Shown: in pieces, positions 10,986 to 20,776 of the stretch
Numbering within the stretch: position 1 is the first letter of the stretch
Layout: every line of letters begins with the position of its first letter
Assembly (NCBI RefSeq): GCF_022669015.1
Contig: NZ_JAKKSL010000004.1
Span: 124,001-188,000 of the forward strand
Reading direction: 5' to 3'
Length of the DNA stretch: 64,000 nucleotides
From: Colwellia maritima
Lineage (GTDB): Bacteria > Pseudomonadota > Gammaproteobacteria > Enterobacterales > Alteromonadaceae
The notes under the pieces: generated by a model
Seen by the model: the letters and a program-made list of their open reading frames with translations, nothing else
What the model was told of the DNA's origin: nothing
Databases searched by the model: none
Translations under genes and position numbers: made by a program

Positions 10986-11723
10986 TTAAGCTTCGCCTTC
11001 ATCTTTGATTTCAGCATTATGATAAACGTTTTGTACGTCATCACAATCATCTAACATGGCAATGAATTTTTCAAAATTTGCTAAATCTTCTTCGCCTTCA
11101 ATATCGATATACGTTTGAGGAACCCAAGAAATTTCTTCAACTTCCAAATCATATTCAGGCATTGAGTTTGCAAATTCAGTTTTAATTTTAAAAAACTCAG
11201 TATGTGGGGCATAAACAGTGATGATACCGTCTTCTAATTCAACGTCAGAAACGTCAATGTCAGCCATCATTAAGTTTTCTAATACCGCTTCATCATCTTC
11301 ACCTTTAAATGCAAAAACTGCTTGATGATCAAACATATGAGACACAGTGCCAGAAGAACCAATTTTAGAATTGGTTTTAGTAAAACATTGGCGAACATCT
11401 TTAATGGTGCGATTACCGTTATCGGTTAAGCAGTCAATGATTACCATGCAATTACCTGGACCGAAGCCTTCATAACGCGCCTCTTCAAAATCTTCACCAC
11501 CAGTGCCAGATGCTTTTTTTATCGCATTATCAATTACATGCGTGGGAACCTGATCTTTTTTAGCGCGATCAATTAAACCACGTAAAGCAAGGTTTCCATC
11601 CGGGTCTACCCCGCCATTTTTAGCACAAACGTAAATCGCTTTACCGTACTTTGAATAGACTTTAGTTTTGGCCCGGACAGTTTTTGCCATGGATAATTTT
11701 CGGTTTTGGTAAGCTCTTCCCAT
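10986..11723 (-). CDS. YebC/PmpR-family protein (YeeN-like)
   Basis: Member of the YebC/TACO1 family; members have been described as DNA-binding regulators and, more recently, as helpers of translation at proline-rich stretches. Recognised by [37 protein letters not shown], the [19 protein letters not shown] motif and [12 protein letters not shown]. At 245 residues it matches the YeeN branch (E. coli YeeN is about 238). The start at 11723 gives MGRAYQNRK, comparable to MGR(K/A) starts in the family, whose N-terminus is conserved. Intact, monocistronic, with a very acidic C-terminal half. Confidence 0.9.
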   Translation of the reverse strand: MGRAYQNRKLSMAKTVRAKTKVYSKYGKAIYVCAKNGGVDPDGNLALRGLIDRAKKDQVPTHVIDNAIKKASGTGGEDFEEARYEGFGPGNCMVIIDCLTDNGNRTIKDVRQCFTKTNSKIGSSGTVSHMFDHQAVFAFKGEDDEAVLENLMMADIDVSDVELEDGIITVYAPHTEFFKIKTEFANSMPEYDLEVEEISWVPQTYIDIEGEEDLANFEKFIAMLDDCDDVQNVYHNAEIKDEGEA

Positions 11724-11922
11724 CGTTCATTGTCTCATTTTGCATAAACATAAAAATAATGGGCTAGATTCTACCAGTGTCACTAGGCTGTTGACTAGTG
11801 GGAGAGGGCAGTAATTATTGAAAAATTGATATGAACGTGAAAAATCCCCCTGAAATAGTATTCGTTTTTTTATTCTTTATCTTATAGAATGAATTATTAT
11901 TACAATATCAAGGAAGTAACGC

Positions 11923-12144
11923 ATGAAGTTTGATGAATACAAAGTTATCTATGTAACCGAGGGTGGTTGTGGCACTATTTTTTTGGGGTCAAGTGGTTTA
12001 CCTTTAAAACGTTTAGAGGCAACTTTAAATCAAGAAGCAAACGATGGTTGGCAACTTGTGTTTCAAGTGATTGAACAAAAACGTTTTTGGTTATTTTGGA
12101 GCCGTGAAGCCGTTATATTAACGCTTGGTCGTTCTAACAGCTAA
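11923..12144 (+). CDS. DUF4177 domain-containing small protein
   Basis: A 73-residue protein that fits the DUF4177 family: the strand YKVIYVTEGG, then LEATLNQEANDGWQLVFQVI (the conserved LN-x-x-ANDGWQL motif) and a final strand. No function is established for the family. AAGGAAG sits seven bases before the ATG. It is followed nine bases later by yidD. Confidence 0.75.
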   Translation: MKFDEYKVIYVTEGGCGTIFLGSSGLPLKRLEATLNQEANDGWQLVFQVIEQKRFWLFWSREAVILTLGRSNS

Positions 12145-12152
12145 AATTTATA

Positions 12153-12410
12153 GTGAAAAACATAATAAAAAATACATTACTAAAATCTATTCGTTATTAT
12201 CAAAATACGGGCGGGTCGAAAAAGCATTTTGCAACATCTTGCAATTTTACACCGACTTGCTCGCATTATACTTACCAAGCCATTGAACACTTCGGGGTAG
12301 TGAAAGGCGTTAGATTAGGCCTTAACCGTATTAGGCGTTGTAATGACCATGATTGTGTGATTATTATAGACGATCCCGTTCCGGTTTTTTGTCCAGATAA
12401 GCCCGATTAA
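12153..12410 (+). CDS. yidD: YidD membrane protein insertion efficiency factor
   Basis: Small protein thought to help the YidC/Sec pathway insert inner-membrane proteins. The family signature CNFTPTCSHYTYQAIEHFG, followed by GVRLGLNRIRRC, is complete. The start is a GTG at 12153 with no good ribosome site and no other start before the conserved region. In most gammaproteobacteria yidD lies in the rnpA-yidC cluster; here it stands apart, between a DUF4177 and a TM2 gene, so it may be a second copy. Confidence 0.9.
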   Translation: MKNIIKNTLLKSIRYYQNTGGSKKHFATSCNFTPTCSHYTYQAIEHFGVVKGVRLGLNRIRRCNDHDCVIIIDDPVPVFCPDKPD

Positions 12411-12442
12411 TGGAGAATAAAACACTCAAAAGGATTTAATTC

Positions 12443-12841
12443 ATGAAACGAGTCAGAAGCAAGGAAGCACTCCGTTTAGAAGAAAACCAATTAAGAGCGC
12501 GCGTTGCTGCGCTTACGGTTGAACAAAAAAGACAGTATTACACGCAAGAGCTCGAACAAATTAAAGACCCTGATACTTATGCCGCATTAAACTGGTTTTT
12601 TGTTGCAGGATTACATCATTTTTATTTAGGTAAATGGCCGCAGGGTATACTTAACATCATATTGATGGCAATAGGGGTAGGGTTGTGCATTATTAGCCCC
12701 TGTGCGTTGTACGGAATGGCACTTATTATATTCGTATTTCTGATTGAGCTGCCACAACTATTTAACAGTGAAAATGTGATAAGCCAATATAATAATGAGT
12801 TAATAAAAAAATTACTGATGCAATTTGAACAAAATGATTAA
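12443..12841 (+). CDS. TM2-domain membrane protein
   Basis: A 132-residue protein with a charged N-terminal helix (residues 1-45) and two membrane segments. ALNWFFVAGLHHFYLGKW, then ILNIILMAIGVGLCII, is the TM2 pattern (short first helix, G-x-H-x-FYLG turn, second helix). AAAAGG precedes the ATG. Probably cotranscribed with yidD (32-bp gap). Function of bacterial TM2 proteins is unknown. Confidence 0.8.
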   Translation: MKRVRSKEALRLEENQLRARVAALTVEQKRQYYTQELEQIKDPDTYAALNWFFVAGLHHFYLGKWPQGILNIILMAIGVGLCIISPCALYGMALIIFVFLIELPQLFNSENVISQYNNELIKKLLMQFEQND

Positions 12842-12892
12842 CTGTTTTTTCTTCTCTTTTAAATGATGAGTTGCGAAAGTAACATAAAATAG

Positions 12893-12927
12893 TATGGTGT
12901 AACCAATACATTGATTGGGTACACCAT
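12893..12927. terminator. Bidirectional hairpin between TM2 gene and yceI
   Basis: ATGGTGTA and its complement TACACCAT (12920-12927) form the base of a stem that continues as CCAAT/ATTGG with one mismatch. T-rich sequence follows on the plus strand. It separates two convergent genes. Confidence 0.65.
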
Positions 12928-12939
12928 TTCTACTTATTT

Positions 12940-13521
12940 CTACTTCTTAATACCTTCAATATAAAGGTCTAATTGTACATTGTTAGATGCAGGGCCTAAG
13001 CTCTTTTTAATTTCAAAATCAGTCATGGCTATTGTGGTTGTACCGCTAAACCCAACACGGTAACCACCCCAAGGATCTTTACCTTCACCAACTTTTTGTG
13101 CATCAATAACGATATTTTTACTAACACCGTGCAATGTTAGAGTACCCGCAATAGCTAAGTTACCATTACCTTTGTCTGTCACTGAACTACTGATGAATTT
13201 TGCTGTATTAAATGCACTTACATCAAGAAAGTCATCGCCTTTTAAATGCTTATCACGCTCAGCATGGTTTGAGTTTATCTTTGGTAGTATCAATATCAAC
13301 TTCAATTTTTGATGCTGAAACATTTGCAGAGTCATAACTAAATGTGCCACCGAATTTGTCAAAACGTCCGGTTAACTATAACCTAAATGCTGTACTTTAA
13401 AGTTAATTGAAGCATGCGCTCCTTTGGTATCAATAACATAATCTGCAGCATTCGCTGTAGGTAGAAGTGCAGCTGCTATTAGCGCTGACGTTAATGCCAA
13501 TTTAGTTAATTTATTTTTCAT
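12940..13521 (-). CDS. YceI-family periplasmic lipid-binding protein, frameshifted
   Basis: Lipocalin-like protein of the YceI family, which binds isoprenoid lipids in the periplasm. The true start is at 13521 (MKNKLTKLALTSALIAAALL, a signal peptide ending near ANA), followed by YVIDTKGAHASINFKVQHLG. Two frameshifts break the frame, near 13375 (where LGYS should continue as LTGRFDKFGG) and near 13275. The C-terminal half is regular: GDDFLDVSAFNTAKF, GTLTLHGVSKNI, VGFSGTTTIAMTDFEIKKSLG. Its start overlaps the end of the cytochrome b561 gene by 11 bases, the usual cytb561-yceI operon. Confidence 0.85.
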
Positions 13522-14080
13522 TTGTGTTCTCCGTTTCTAGGCGTCTGCCAATCATTCTGTTTAAGGTGTTATCTTTGTCGATAAAATGATGCTTTAGCGC
13601 AGCTAATGCATGCAATGTAACAAGTAACATGAGCAAATAGGCCAACCACTGATGTACTAAACCTGCTATATCTTCTTGATTTTCAATAATAGAACCCAAA
13701 GCAGGTATTGTGATTACTTCAAAAATTTCTATACCTCGACCATCAGCGGTTGAAATTAAATAGCCTGCGAGCATGATAATAAATATCAATAAATAAAGTA
13801 CATTATGTATTACTTTGCCTGCTTTTCTTTCAAGTGTGCTATGACTAGCTAAATGATTTGGCTTAATTTGTCTAGCACGCCATACAACTCTCAGCACCAT
13901 AAAAGCAAACAGTATTAAACCAATGCTTTTGTGTATGTCTGGAGCGGTTTTATACCATGAGTCATAATATGTTAAATCAACCATGTAAAAACCTAAGCCA
14001 AACAAGCCAAAAATTGTAAGTGCTGATAACCAATGAAAAAAGATACTAACATAGCCATAACTTGAGCTTGTGTTATTCAA
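13511..14080 (-). CDS. Cytochrome b561 family membrane protein
   Basis: Four-helix di-haem b-type cytochrome of the inner membrane that passes electrons between quinones and a periplasmic partner. Four hydrophobic segments are visible, with histidines at IFFHWLSALTIF, DIHKSIGLILFAF, GKVIHNVLYLLIF and GLVHQWLAYLLMLLVTLHALAALKHHF, matching the haem ligands of the family. The frame is open from a TTG at 14095, but GAGGAG lies seven bases before a TTG at 14080 that gives MNNTSSSYGY, so that start is chosen. Overlaps yceI; divergent from the LysR gene. Confidence 0.88.
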   Translation of the reverse strand: MNNTSSSYGYVSIFFHWLSALTIFGLFGLGFYMVDLTYYDSWYKTAPDIHKSIGLILFAFMVLRVVWRARQIKPNHLASHSTLERKAGKVIHNVLYLLIFIIMLAGYLISTADGRGIEIFEVITIPALGSIIENQEDIAGLVHQWLAYLLMLLVTLHALAALKHHFIDKDNTLNRMIGRRLETENTNEK

Positions 14081-14246
14081 TATATTACTCCTCAATATAT
14101 TACCCTATAAGATTTTTATGAATATTACGTCAAATTGATGAACGCAATTTTACTTTGATTTTAATAAATAAATATTGAAGGTTTATTTATATCTTGTTAA
14201 TTTTTACTTAATTTGTTTAGTGTGTAACTTTGGGTGTAATAAGTAA

Positions 14247-15156
14247 ATGACGTTAGAGCAATTAAAAATGTTAGTAAAGGTGGCTGAGCTAGGTAGTCTT
14301 AAAGCCGCGAGTGAAAAGTTATTTAAAACACAACCGACGATTAGCCAAGGGATTAAGCAGCTAGAAAACCAAATGGGACTGCAATTGTTTAGCCGTCAGG
14401 GGTATCGTTTACTGTTAACTGATAACGGCAATCAAATATACCAACACGCATTGAAATTACTTAATGAGGCTGCACAAATAAAGCAATTGGCGTCCTTCTT
14501 AGCGCAAGGTAACGAAGCTACTATTACGATTGCCATAGAAGCGTCATACGATTTAAAAAGAATTCTGCCAGTGTTTGAATTAACACAAAATAAATTTCCT
14601 CACACTCAGATCATTTTAAAACAGGAATATATTAACGGCGCATTAGAGGCTGTGAACTCAGAACAGGCTGATTTAGCGTTAACGGGGATAGATAACTTAA
14701 CATTATTGTCGGGAAAATATGAAGCAAATAAACTTTATCAAGGCCAGTTATGTAATGTGGCAGCGCCTAAGTTTTTAAAGCGTCATGACAAGCTAAGCAG
14801 TGTTTTGCAATTAAAAGAAGAATATCAAATTGTGGTACAAGACTCAGGCCAAAGTAGTCAAGGCATAAACTATAGCGTGCAAACAGGACAACGATGTTGG
14901 TATGTAAATGACTTTAACACGAAGAAAACCTTAATTATGAGTGGTATGGGGGCGATTACCTGATCACATGATTAAAGAAGAATTGAATGCTAAAAGCCTA
15001 CTGGCTGTTCACTTAAATGACTTTGATACGCAAATAACGCTAAATTATCAAGCGATAAAGTTGAAATCACGTTTACTTGGGCCGGTAGCAAGTGAGCTAT
15101 GGAAAAATATGAGCTTGGTTGATCTTAAAAAGTTTAGCTCGCAATACTTAGATTGA
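14247..15156 (+). CDS. LysR-family transcriptional regulator, frameshifted
   Basis: LysR-type regulator of about 302 residues: an N-terminal winged helix-turn-helix (residues 1-60; MTLEQLKMLVKVAELGSLKAA, KTQPTISQGIKQLENQMG) and a periplasmic-binding-like effector domain. The frame changes near 14945, where GMGAIT meets WGRLPDHMIKEEL (expected MGGWGRLPDHMI), leaving a small second segment. It is transcribed divergently from the cytochrome b561-yceI operon, its possible target, across a 166-bp AT-rich gap. Confidence 0.85.
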
Positions 15157-15173
15157 CAATATTATCTATCTCG

Positions 15174-15200
15174 ACAATATTTTGTTTCGCAAAATATTGT
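15174..15200. terminator. Hairpin between LysR gene and zapA
   Basis: ACAATATTTTG (15174-15184) and CAAAATATTGT (15190-15200) form an 11-bp perfect stem with a 5-base loop, between convergent genes. Confidence 0.6.
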
Positions 15201-15246
15201 ATTGTTAAGTGATACAGATTGATATAGAACGAAACAGAGAAATTGT

Positions 15247-15554
15247 TTACGCTTGTTTTTTAGTTGAAGACGCCAACGCTTGTTCAATGGTTGATTGTAA
15301 CAAAGCAATCTTTTGTTTATTTTCTTTTTGACTCGTCTTGAGTTGTTGCTTAGCGATTAATAAATCATTCGCTAAGTTTAGCGCCGTCATTAACAACGCT
15401 TGATCTCACCGGAAATAGACTTACTCATATTCGTTTTGGTTAAACGCTCGGTTAGTTCTGCCGCAGCACCTAGTAAGGCGCTTTCTTGTCCAATAGGGCA
15501 AGCCACCTTTAGTTTGCGGTCAATCACATTGATTTCAACAGTACGTTGACTCAT
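15247..15554 (-). CDS. zapA: ZapA, FtsZ-ring stabiliser (frameshifted)
   Basis: Small cell-division protein that cross-links FtsZ filaments. Reading the minus strand from the ATG at 15554 gives MSQRTVEINVIDRKLKVACP, then GQESALLGAAAELTERL, the conserved ZapA head. A one-base frameshift near 15400 (at SISGEIK / ALLMTALNLAND) interrupts the coiled-coil tail, which resumes as LLIAKQQLKTSQ and ends at 15247. Total about 103 residues, close to E. coli ZapA (109). Neither half exceeds 60 residues, so the gene is easily missed. The divergent zapA-ygfB arrangement is the normal gammaproteobacterial one. No 6S RNA gene is seen downstream, where many relatives have it. Confidence 0.85.
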
Positions 15555-15757
15555 CTTGTATAATATCCAAGCATATATTTTGTATAATTTCCAATCATAT
15601 ATAGTTCCATTCCATTTGAAAATACGATTTTTCTCCGTAGAGTTGCACTATAACTGTGCTGTTATAGCGATGCAAGCAAATACAACTTTTCTCATGCCTT
15701 TTATAGGTTCAAATGTTAGGATATGGCATTAGTTTTTTTTAACCAAAGCGATTTGTT
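15555..15757. promoter_or_regulatory. Divergent zapA/ygfB promoter region with short tandem repeat
   Basis: Two imperfect copies of a roughly 24-bp unit (TTGTATAATATCCAAGCATAT, shortened here to TTGTATAATATCCAAGC, and TTGTATAATTTCCAATC) lie at about 15556-15602. Both contain a TATAAT-like -10 box, so they may represent duplicated promoter elements. Confidence 0.35.
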
Positions 15758-16363
15758 ATGTCTCAGCCTTCTTCTCAAAATGCCAAGCAAAGTAATCAAT
15801 TAGACTTTGCTAGTGCGCAAGCAATTATAACCACTGAAAATATTAAAGCCCATGCTAGCGAAATTCATGGTGTATTAACTGGATTAATCTGTGCAGGTTA
15901 TCCGTTTGAAGACACGGGATATGTGTCGATGTTGAATGACCTGTTTAATAGTGGCGACGGTTTCCCTTCGCAGGTTAAATCAACGCTTAAACAAATGTTT
16001 AGCGAGTTATGGACCGATATACTCGATGATGCCTATGGCTTTCAATTAATGCTGCCAGACGACGATGACACTATAGTAGAACGAGGCCATGCGTTAAGCA
16101 TGTGGGTACAAGGGTTTAACTTAGGTTTTGGCTTACAACAAAAAGATAGCCCAGTTGTTTCTGAAGAAGTGAAAGAAGTGATCACCGATTTTGCGGAAAT
16201 TGCGAATTTGTCGGATGAAATGGAAGAAGATGAAGCAACTGAACAGGCTTATTTTGAAATAAATGAATATGTTCGTATTTCAGCTTTATTATGTTTTAGT
16301 GAGCTAGCAACGTTACCAACCAAGTCGGGCGGAGACACCCCTGCTAACAGTACTATTCATTAA
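15758..16363 (+). CDS. ygfB: UPF0149 family protein YgfB
   Basis: A 201-residue YgfB-family protein (UPF0149). The family pattern is seen at IHGVLTGLICAGYPFED, the acidic loop LMLPDDDDTIVERGHAL, WVQGFNLGFGLQ, and the end YFEINEYVRISALLCF. In Pseudomonas a YgfB relative antagonises an antiterminator; the role here is unknown. It opens the conserved ygfB-pepP-ubiH-ubiI run and is intact. Confidence 0.92.
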   Translation: MSQPSSQNAKQSNQLDFASAQAIITTENIKAHASEIHGVLTGLICAGYPFEDTGYVSMLNDLFNSGDGFPSQVKSTLKQMFSELWTDILDDAYGFQLMLPDDDDTIVERGHALSMWVQGFNLGFGLQQKDSPVVSEEVKEVITDFAEIANLSDEMEEDEATEQAYFEINEYVRISALLCFSELATLPTKSGGDTPANSTIH

Positions 16364-16446
16364 ATTCGCTATAAACTATAAAGTACAGCATCAAGTAAAC
16401 TGTAACGTTAAAGTATAATTATATAAGGTTATAAAGCAGTAATAAT

Positions 16447-17800
16447 ATGAAACAACAAGATAACATTTTACCCGGTTTAGCTCATTTGCCAATGAGTGAT
16501 TTTAAGCACCATCGTGACCGTTTTTTTGCAAACATGTCAGAAAACTCAATTGCACTTTTCTCTGCCGCTCACGAAGTAACCCGTAGTAATGATACTGAAT
16601 TCAGTTTTTGTCAAAATAAAAGTTTCTATTACTTAACAGGATTTAATGAACCCGATGCATTATTGATATTACTTAAACGTGATAATATCGAGCAGACTAT
16701 TTTATTTTCATTACCAAAAGATAAAATGCAAGAAGTATGGCACGGTCGAAGAATAGGGCAAGAGCAAGCCTGTCAGAAATACGGCTTTGATCAATGCTTC
16801 ACGTTGGATGAAAAAAATGAACTACTCACCCATTATTTAGACGGTTTATCACAAGTGTACTTTGCCTTTGATGATCAAAATTTGGTCGCGCAGGTGTTTG
16901 ATTTACTTGCACAAGTTAGAACTACAATACGACAAGGCGGCAAAGTACCCACACAATTAGTTGATGCTAGCCCACTGATTAATGAACAACGTTTAATTAA
17001 AAGCGCGAATGAAATAGCGCTAATGCGACAAGTAAACTATATTTCGTGTTTGGCGCATAAAAGAGCAATGCAAAAAACTAGAGCAGGCTTATTTGAATAT
17101 CAAATAGAAAATGAAATATTACATGAGTTTACCCGCCACGGTGCGCGACACCCAAAGATATGCCACGATAGTTGCAGGGGGAGATAACGCTAATATTTTA
17201 CATTACACCGATAATAGTGAACAACTTCATGATAATGACTTGCTGTTAATTGATCTTTGGGGTGAGTTATCAGGTTACGCGGCAGATATTACCCGAACTT
17301 TCCCCGTTAATGGAACCTTTAGTCCGGCACAAAAGTCACTTTATCAACTGGTGTTAGCGGCAAAATCGCAAGTGATTTCGGCGATTAAACCAGGTGTTAG
17401 TTTTGCAAAACTTAATGAAATTGCCAACGAATGCTTAACCAAAGGCTTAATTGAATTAAATATATTAACAGGGGATTTGAATACGCTTATTGAAGCAAAA
17501 GCCTGTAAAAAATATTTTATTCATGGTTTAGGTCACTGGCTTGGCTTAGATGTGCATGATGTGGGTGATTACCAAATAAACGCTGACAAACAACAGAGTC
17601 GGGAGTTTCTACCTGGTATGGTGTTAACCATAGAGCCAGGGCTTTACATGCCTCTTGATGATACAGACTTAGACCAACAGTGGCGTGGTATTGGTATTCG
17701 TATTGAAGACAACATTGTTGTTACGCAAAATGGTTGTGAAAATTTAACACAATATTGCCCCGAAACTATTACCGAAATTGAAGCGCTGATGGCAAGTTAA
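16447..17800 (+). CDS. pepP: Xaa-Pro aminopeptidase PepP (frameshifted)
   Basis: Cytosolic dinuclear manganese aminopeptidase that removes N-terminal residues preceding proline. The N-terminal creatinase-like domain (FLTGFNEPDA-type YYLTGFNEPDALLIL) and the pita-bread catalytic domain with metal ligands LLIDLWGELSGYAADITRTFP, FIHGLGHWLGLDVHD and LTIEPGLYMP are clear. The frame changes near 17140-17160 (TRHGARHPKIC versus RYATIVAGGDNANIL). Combined length about 451 residues, as expected (E. coli 441). It ends four bases before ubiH. Confidence 0.93.
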
Positions 17801-17804
17801 TGTG

Positions 17805-19120
17805 ATGAAAAACCAAGATAACACGTTCGATATTATTATCTCAGGCGGTGGCCTTTCAGGTAGTTTAATGGCACTCAGTCTGGCTGATTTAAAAAAATCA
17901 GATGGCAGTTTATTGTCTATTGCTATTGTTGAAACAACAGCAACTGAAGTAAGGAAACCGAAAACATCAACCGCCACCTTAGATCACAATAATACGAAAA
18001 CCTTATTTGATAATCGTGTTTTGGCACTTTCTCACGGGAGTGCTTCTTATCTGAAAAAACTCGGCGTATGGCAGCATTTATTAAACAACGCATGCGCTAT
18101 TGAAAAAATAGACATTTCAGATAGAGGTTATTATGGCAAAGCGCGCATAGAAGCTAAAGAGCACGGCGTTTTGGCGTTAGGCTATGTCATTGAAATGGCG
18201 CATATTGGCCAAGCTCTGTTAACCGCGCTAGTGCATAAAAGTAATGTACACTGGTTTAGCCCAGATTGTATCGTGGACATTGATTGGCAACCGCCTCAAC
18301 AAGACGTTGAACAATCAAATGCTTTTCAAACAGGCATTAATCACAATGAAATGGTGGCAGTAACCCTTGGTTCAAAGCAAAGCCTATACACACCATTATT
18401 GATTGCCTGTGATGGTGCCAACTCCCCTTGTCGGCAGTTAGTCGGCATACACTGCCGCCAAAGTGAATATCAACAAATGGCGTTAATTGCTAATGTTGCA
18501 ACCCGAAAATCGCACAACAATAAAGCTTTTGAACGTTTTACCGAGTATGGACCTTTAGCTATGTTACCCCAATCGCCATTAAGTGGGGATGCTAACGGTG
18601 ATAGTCGCAGCTCATTAGTGTGGACAATGTCTCCTGAGCAAAGCAGAACAATGATGGCATTAAATGGTAACGACTTTGCCGAGCAACTAGAATTAGCTTT
18701 TGGTAGCGGCTTGGTGCTATTACACAGGTGGGTAAACGTGACACGTATCCCTTAGTGTTAGTACAAGCTGAGCAACAAACGTACCATCGTATGGCGCTTA
18801 TTGGTAATGCATCGCACACTATTCATCCTATTGCGGGTCAAGGGTTTAACTTAGGTTTAAGAGACGTACAGCAATTGAGTAGCCTTATCACTCAAGCACT
18901 AAAAGAACAGCGTGATCTAGGCAGTTTTACTTTACTTAATCAATATGGACAAAAACGACAGCAAGATCAAAACCAAATTATTAACCTTACCGACTCGTTA
19001 GTTACCCTATTTGCTAATAATCTGCCACCGCTAGTGGCCGGTAGAAATCTTGGTTTGAAAGCGATGAATTATGTAATGCCTTTGAAAAAAACACTTGTGA
19101 CAAAATTGATGGGTTACTAA
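17805..19120 (+). CDS. ubiH: 2-octaprenyl-6-methoxyphenol hydroxylase UbiH (frameshifted)
   Basis: FAD-dependent monooxygenase of ubiquinone biosynthesis (C1 hydroxylation). Seen: N-terminal FAD motif ISGGGLSGSLMALSL, the middle VALACDGANS-type LIACDGANSPCRQ (DG motif), and GNASHTIHPIAGQGFNLGL (second FAD motif). The frame changes near 18710; the correct path reads GAITQVGKRDTYPLVL. One G seems missing from a G-run. Length about 439 residues, slightly over E. coli UbiH (392) because of a longer insert near residues 45-70. Organised pepP-ubiH-ubiI. Confidence 0.92.
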
Positions 19121-19204
19121 ATTTAAAGAGCTAAATACCTAAGAGCTAAATAAAGAATAGCTAAAACAGAAAACAGCTAATTCCAAAAAAGATAAGAGAA
19201 GACA

Positions 19205-20487
19205 ATGCAAAAATTTGATGTGTTAATTGTAGGCGGCATGGTGGGTTTAACACTGGCACTTTCATTACGAAAAACGAGCAACCTAATCATTGCCATTGCT
19301 GACACCTTACCTATAACAGAGTTAACGTCTGAGCCTGAAATACGGGTGAGTGCCATTAATGTTGCTAGCCAAACAATTTTTGAAAATTTAGCGGTTTGGT
19401 CGGCTATTGAAAATAAGCGAACCCAAACGTATCAGCACATGCATATTTGGGATAAAGCTGGTATAGGCAAATTAGATTTTTCGGTTAACGACTTCAATAC
19501 TTTTCCTCAAAATACCCACCTTGGTTGGATTGTTGAAAATAACGTTATTCGTAATGCCTTATGGGATAAAGCCCAAGCAGACGAAGGCATTCAATTTTTT
19601 ACTCAACATCAACTTGCGAATATAGCGGTAGGCGACAGTGAAGTTTTTGCTAGTTTTAACATGACTGCAGCCAATCACTCTGATAGCAATATAAGTTCAA
19701 CCATGCCCACGCCCATTATAGCCAAGCTAGTTGTGGGGGCCGATGGTGCTAACTCTTGGGTACGAAAACAAATGGATATGGCTATGATCAGCCGAGATTA
19801 TGATCACCATGCTATTGTTGCCACGGTTAAGTGTTCACAAGGACACAAAAATACCGCATGGCAAGTTTTTATGCCCAATGGCCCTTTAGCCTTTTTACCA
19901 CTTTTTCCAGACAGTGGTGATACTTGCTCAATTGTTTACTCAACCTCACCGGAAGAAGCTGCTCGCTTAACCGCGCTTTCACCGGTTGAATTTTCAAAAG
20001 AATTAGCGGCTGCAAGTGATGGTAAATTAGGCACTATTGAGTGGTTAGTGAACGGTTTACTCACCCATTAACCATGCGCTTGGCTCAAGATTTTGTTAAA
20101 AACCGTATGGTACTTATTGGTGATGCAGCACACACCATTCATCCGCTTGCCGGTCAGGGGGTTAATTTAGGTTTACTTGATGCTGCTGCATTAGCGCAAA
20201 CATTAACGGCTTCAACATCTTCTCAAGATCATAATGAACTCAGTACTTACGACCCCAAAAAATTAAAAGCCTTTGCTCGATATCGTAAAAGTGAGGCAAT
20301 TGAAATGATGGGGGCAATGGAAGCCATTAAACAAACATTTTCGATAAATCAATCAGCCTTTACTGTACTCCGAGGCATTGGTATGAGTGTGTTGGATAAT
20401 TTTAAACCCGCTAAAAAACGATTAATAGAACAAGCACTGGGTTTAAAACTAGAATTACCCAACCTCGCACAAAAAAATCCTCAATAA
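19205..20487 (+). CDS. ubiI: 2-octaprenylphenol hydroxylase UbiI (VisC), frameshifted
   Basis: FAD-dependent C5 hydroxylase of ubiquinone biosynthesis, homologous to UbiH. Markers: LGWIVENNVIRNALW, LVVGADGANSWVRKQ (DG motif), GPLAFLPLFPD and GDAAHTIHPLAGQGVNLG. The frame changes near 20050, where LTHP joins LTMRLAQDFVKNRMVLI in the other frame. Unusually, the N-terminal dinucleotide motif reads DVLIVGGMVGL, one glycine short of the family's GGGMVGL, as if one GGC codon of a GGC run is absent. Length about 427 residues. AAGAGAAG precedes the ATG. Confidence 0.9.
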
Positions 20488-20776
20488 CTATTCTTGGTTC
20501 AATCCTTACGCATTACAAAATATATAAACCTGATCACAAAGATAACCTTGCCCTAGCTTAAGGTCAGATTTATATTTTTTAAAATGCCATTTTGCAAAAT
20601 TTAATTCTGACAATTTTAATAAGTTGGTTTTTAATTTGAAAAATGTGGTGTTTTTTTGTTGAATAAGCATAATTCAGCGGCTATAATTAGCCGGAATTTT
20701 AAGAGCACCTTGACTGTTTTAGTGACGACTGTTTGAGGTTTGAACGCTTTAAGTATGACTTCTTTAGGAATGACGT

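Noticed and set aside
15157-15246. 6S RNA gene next to zapA
   Set aside because: Only about 90 bp separate zapA from the LysR gene, mostly a terminator hairpin; no room for 6S RNA.
20488-20776. Possible glycine riboswitch before gcvT
   Set aside because: I looked for the tandem aptamer consensus and found no GGAGAG/ACC-GAAGGGG-type elements; ordinary AT-rich leader.
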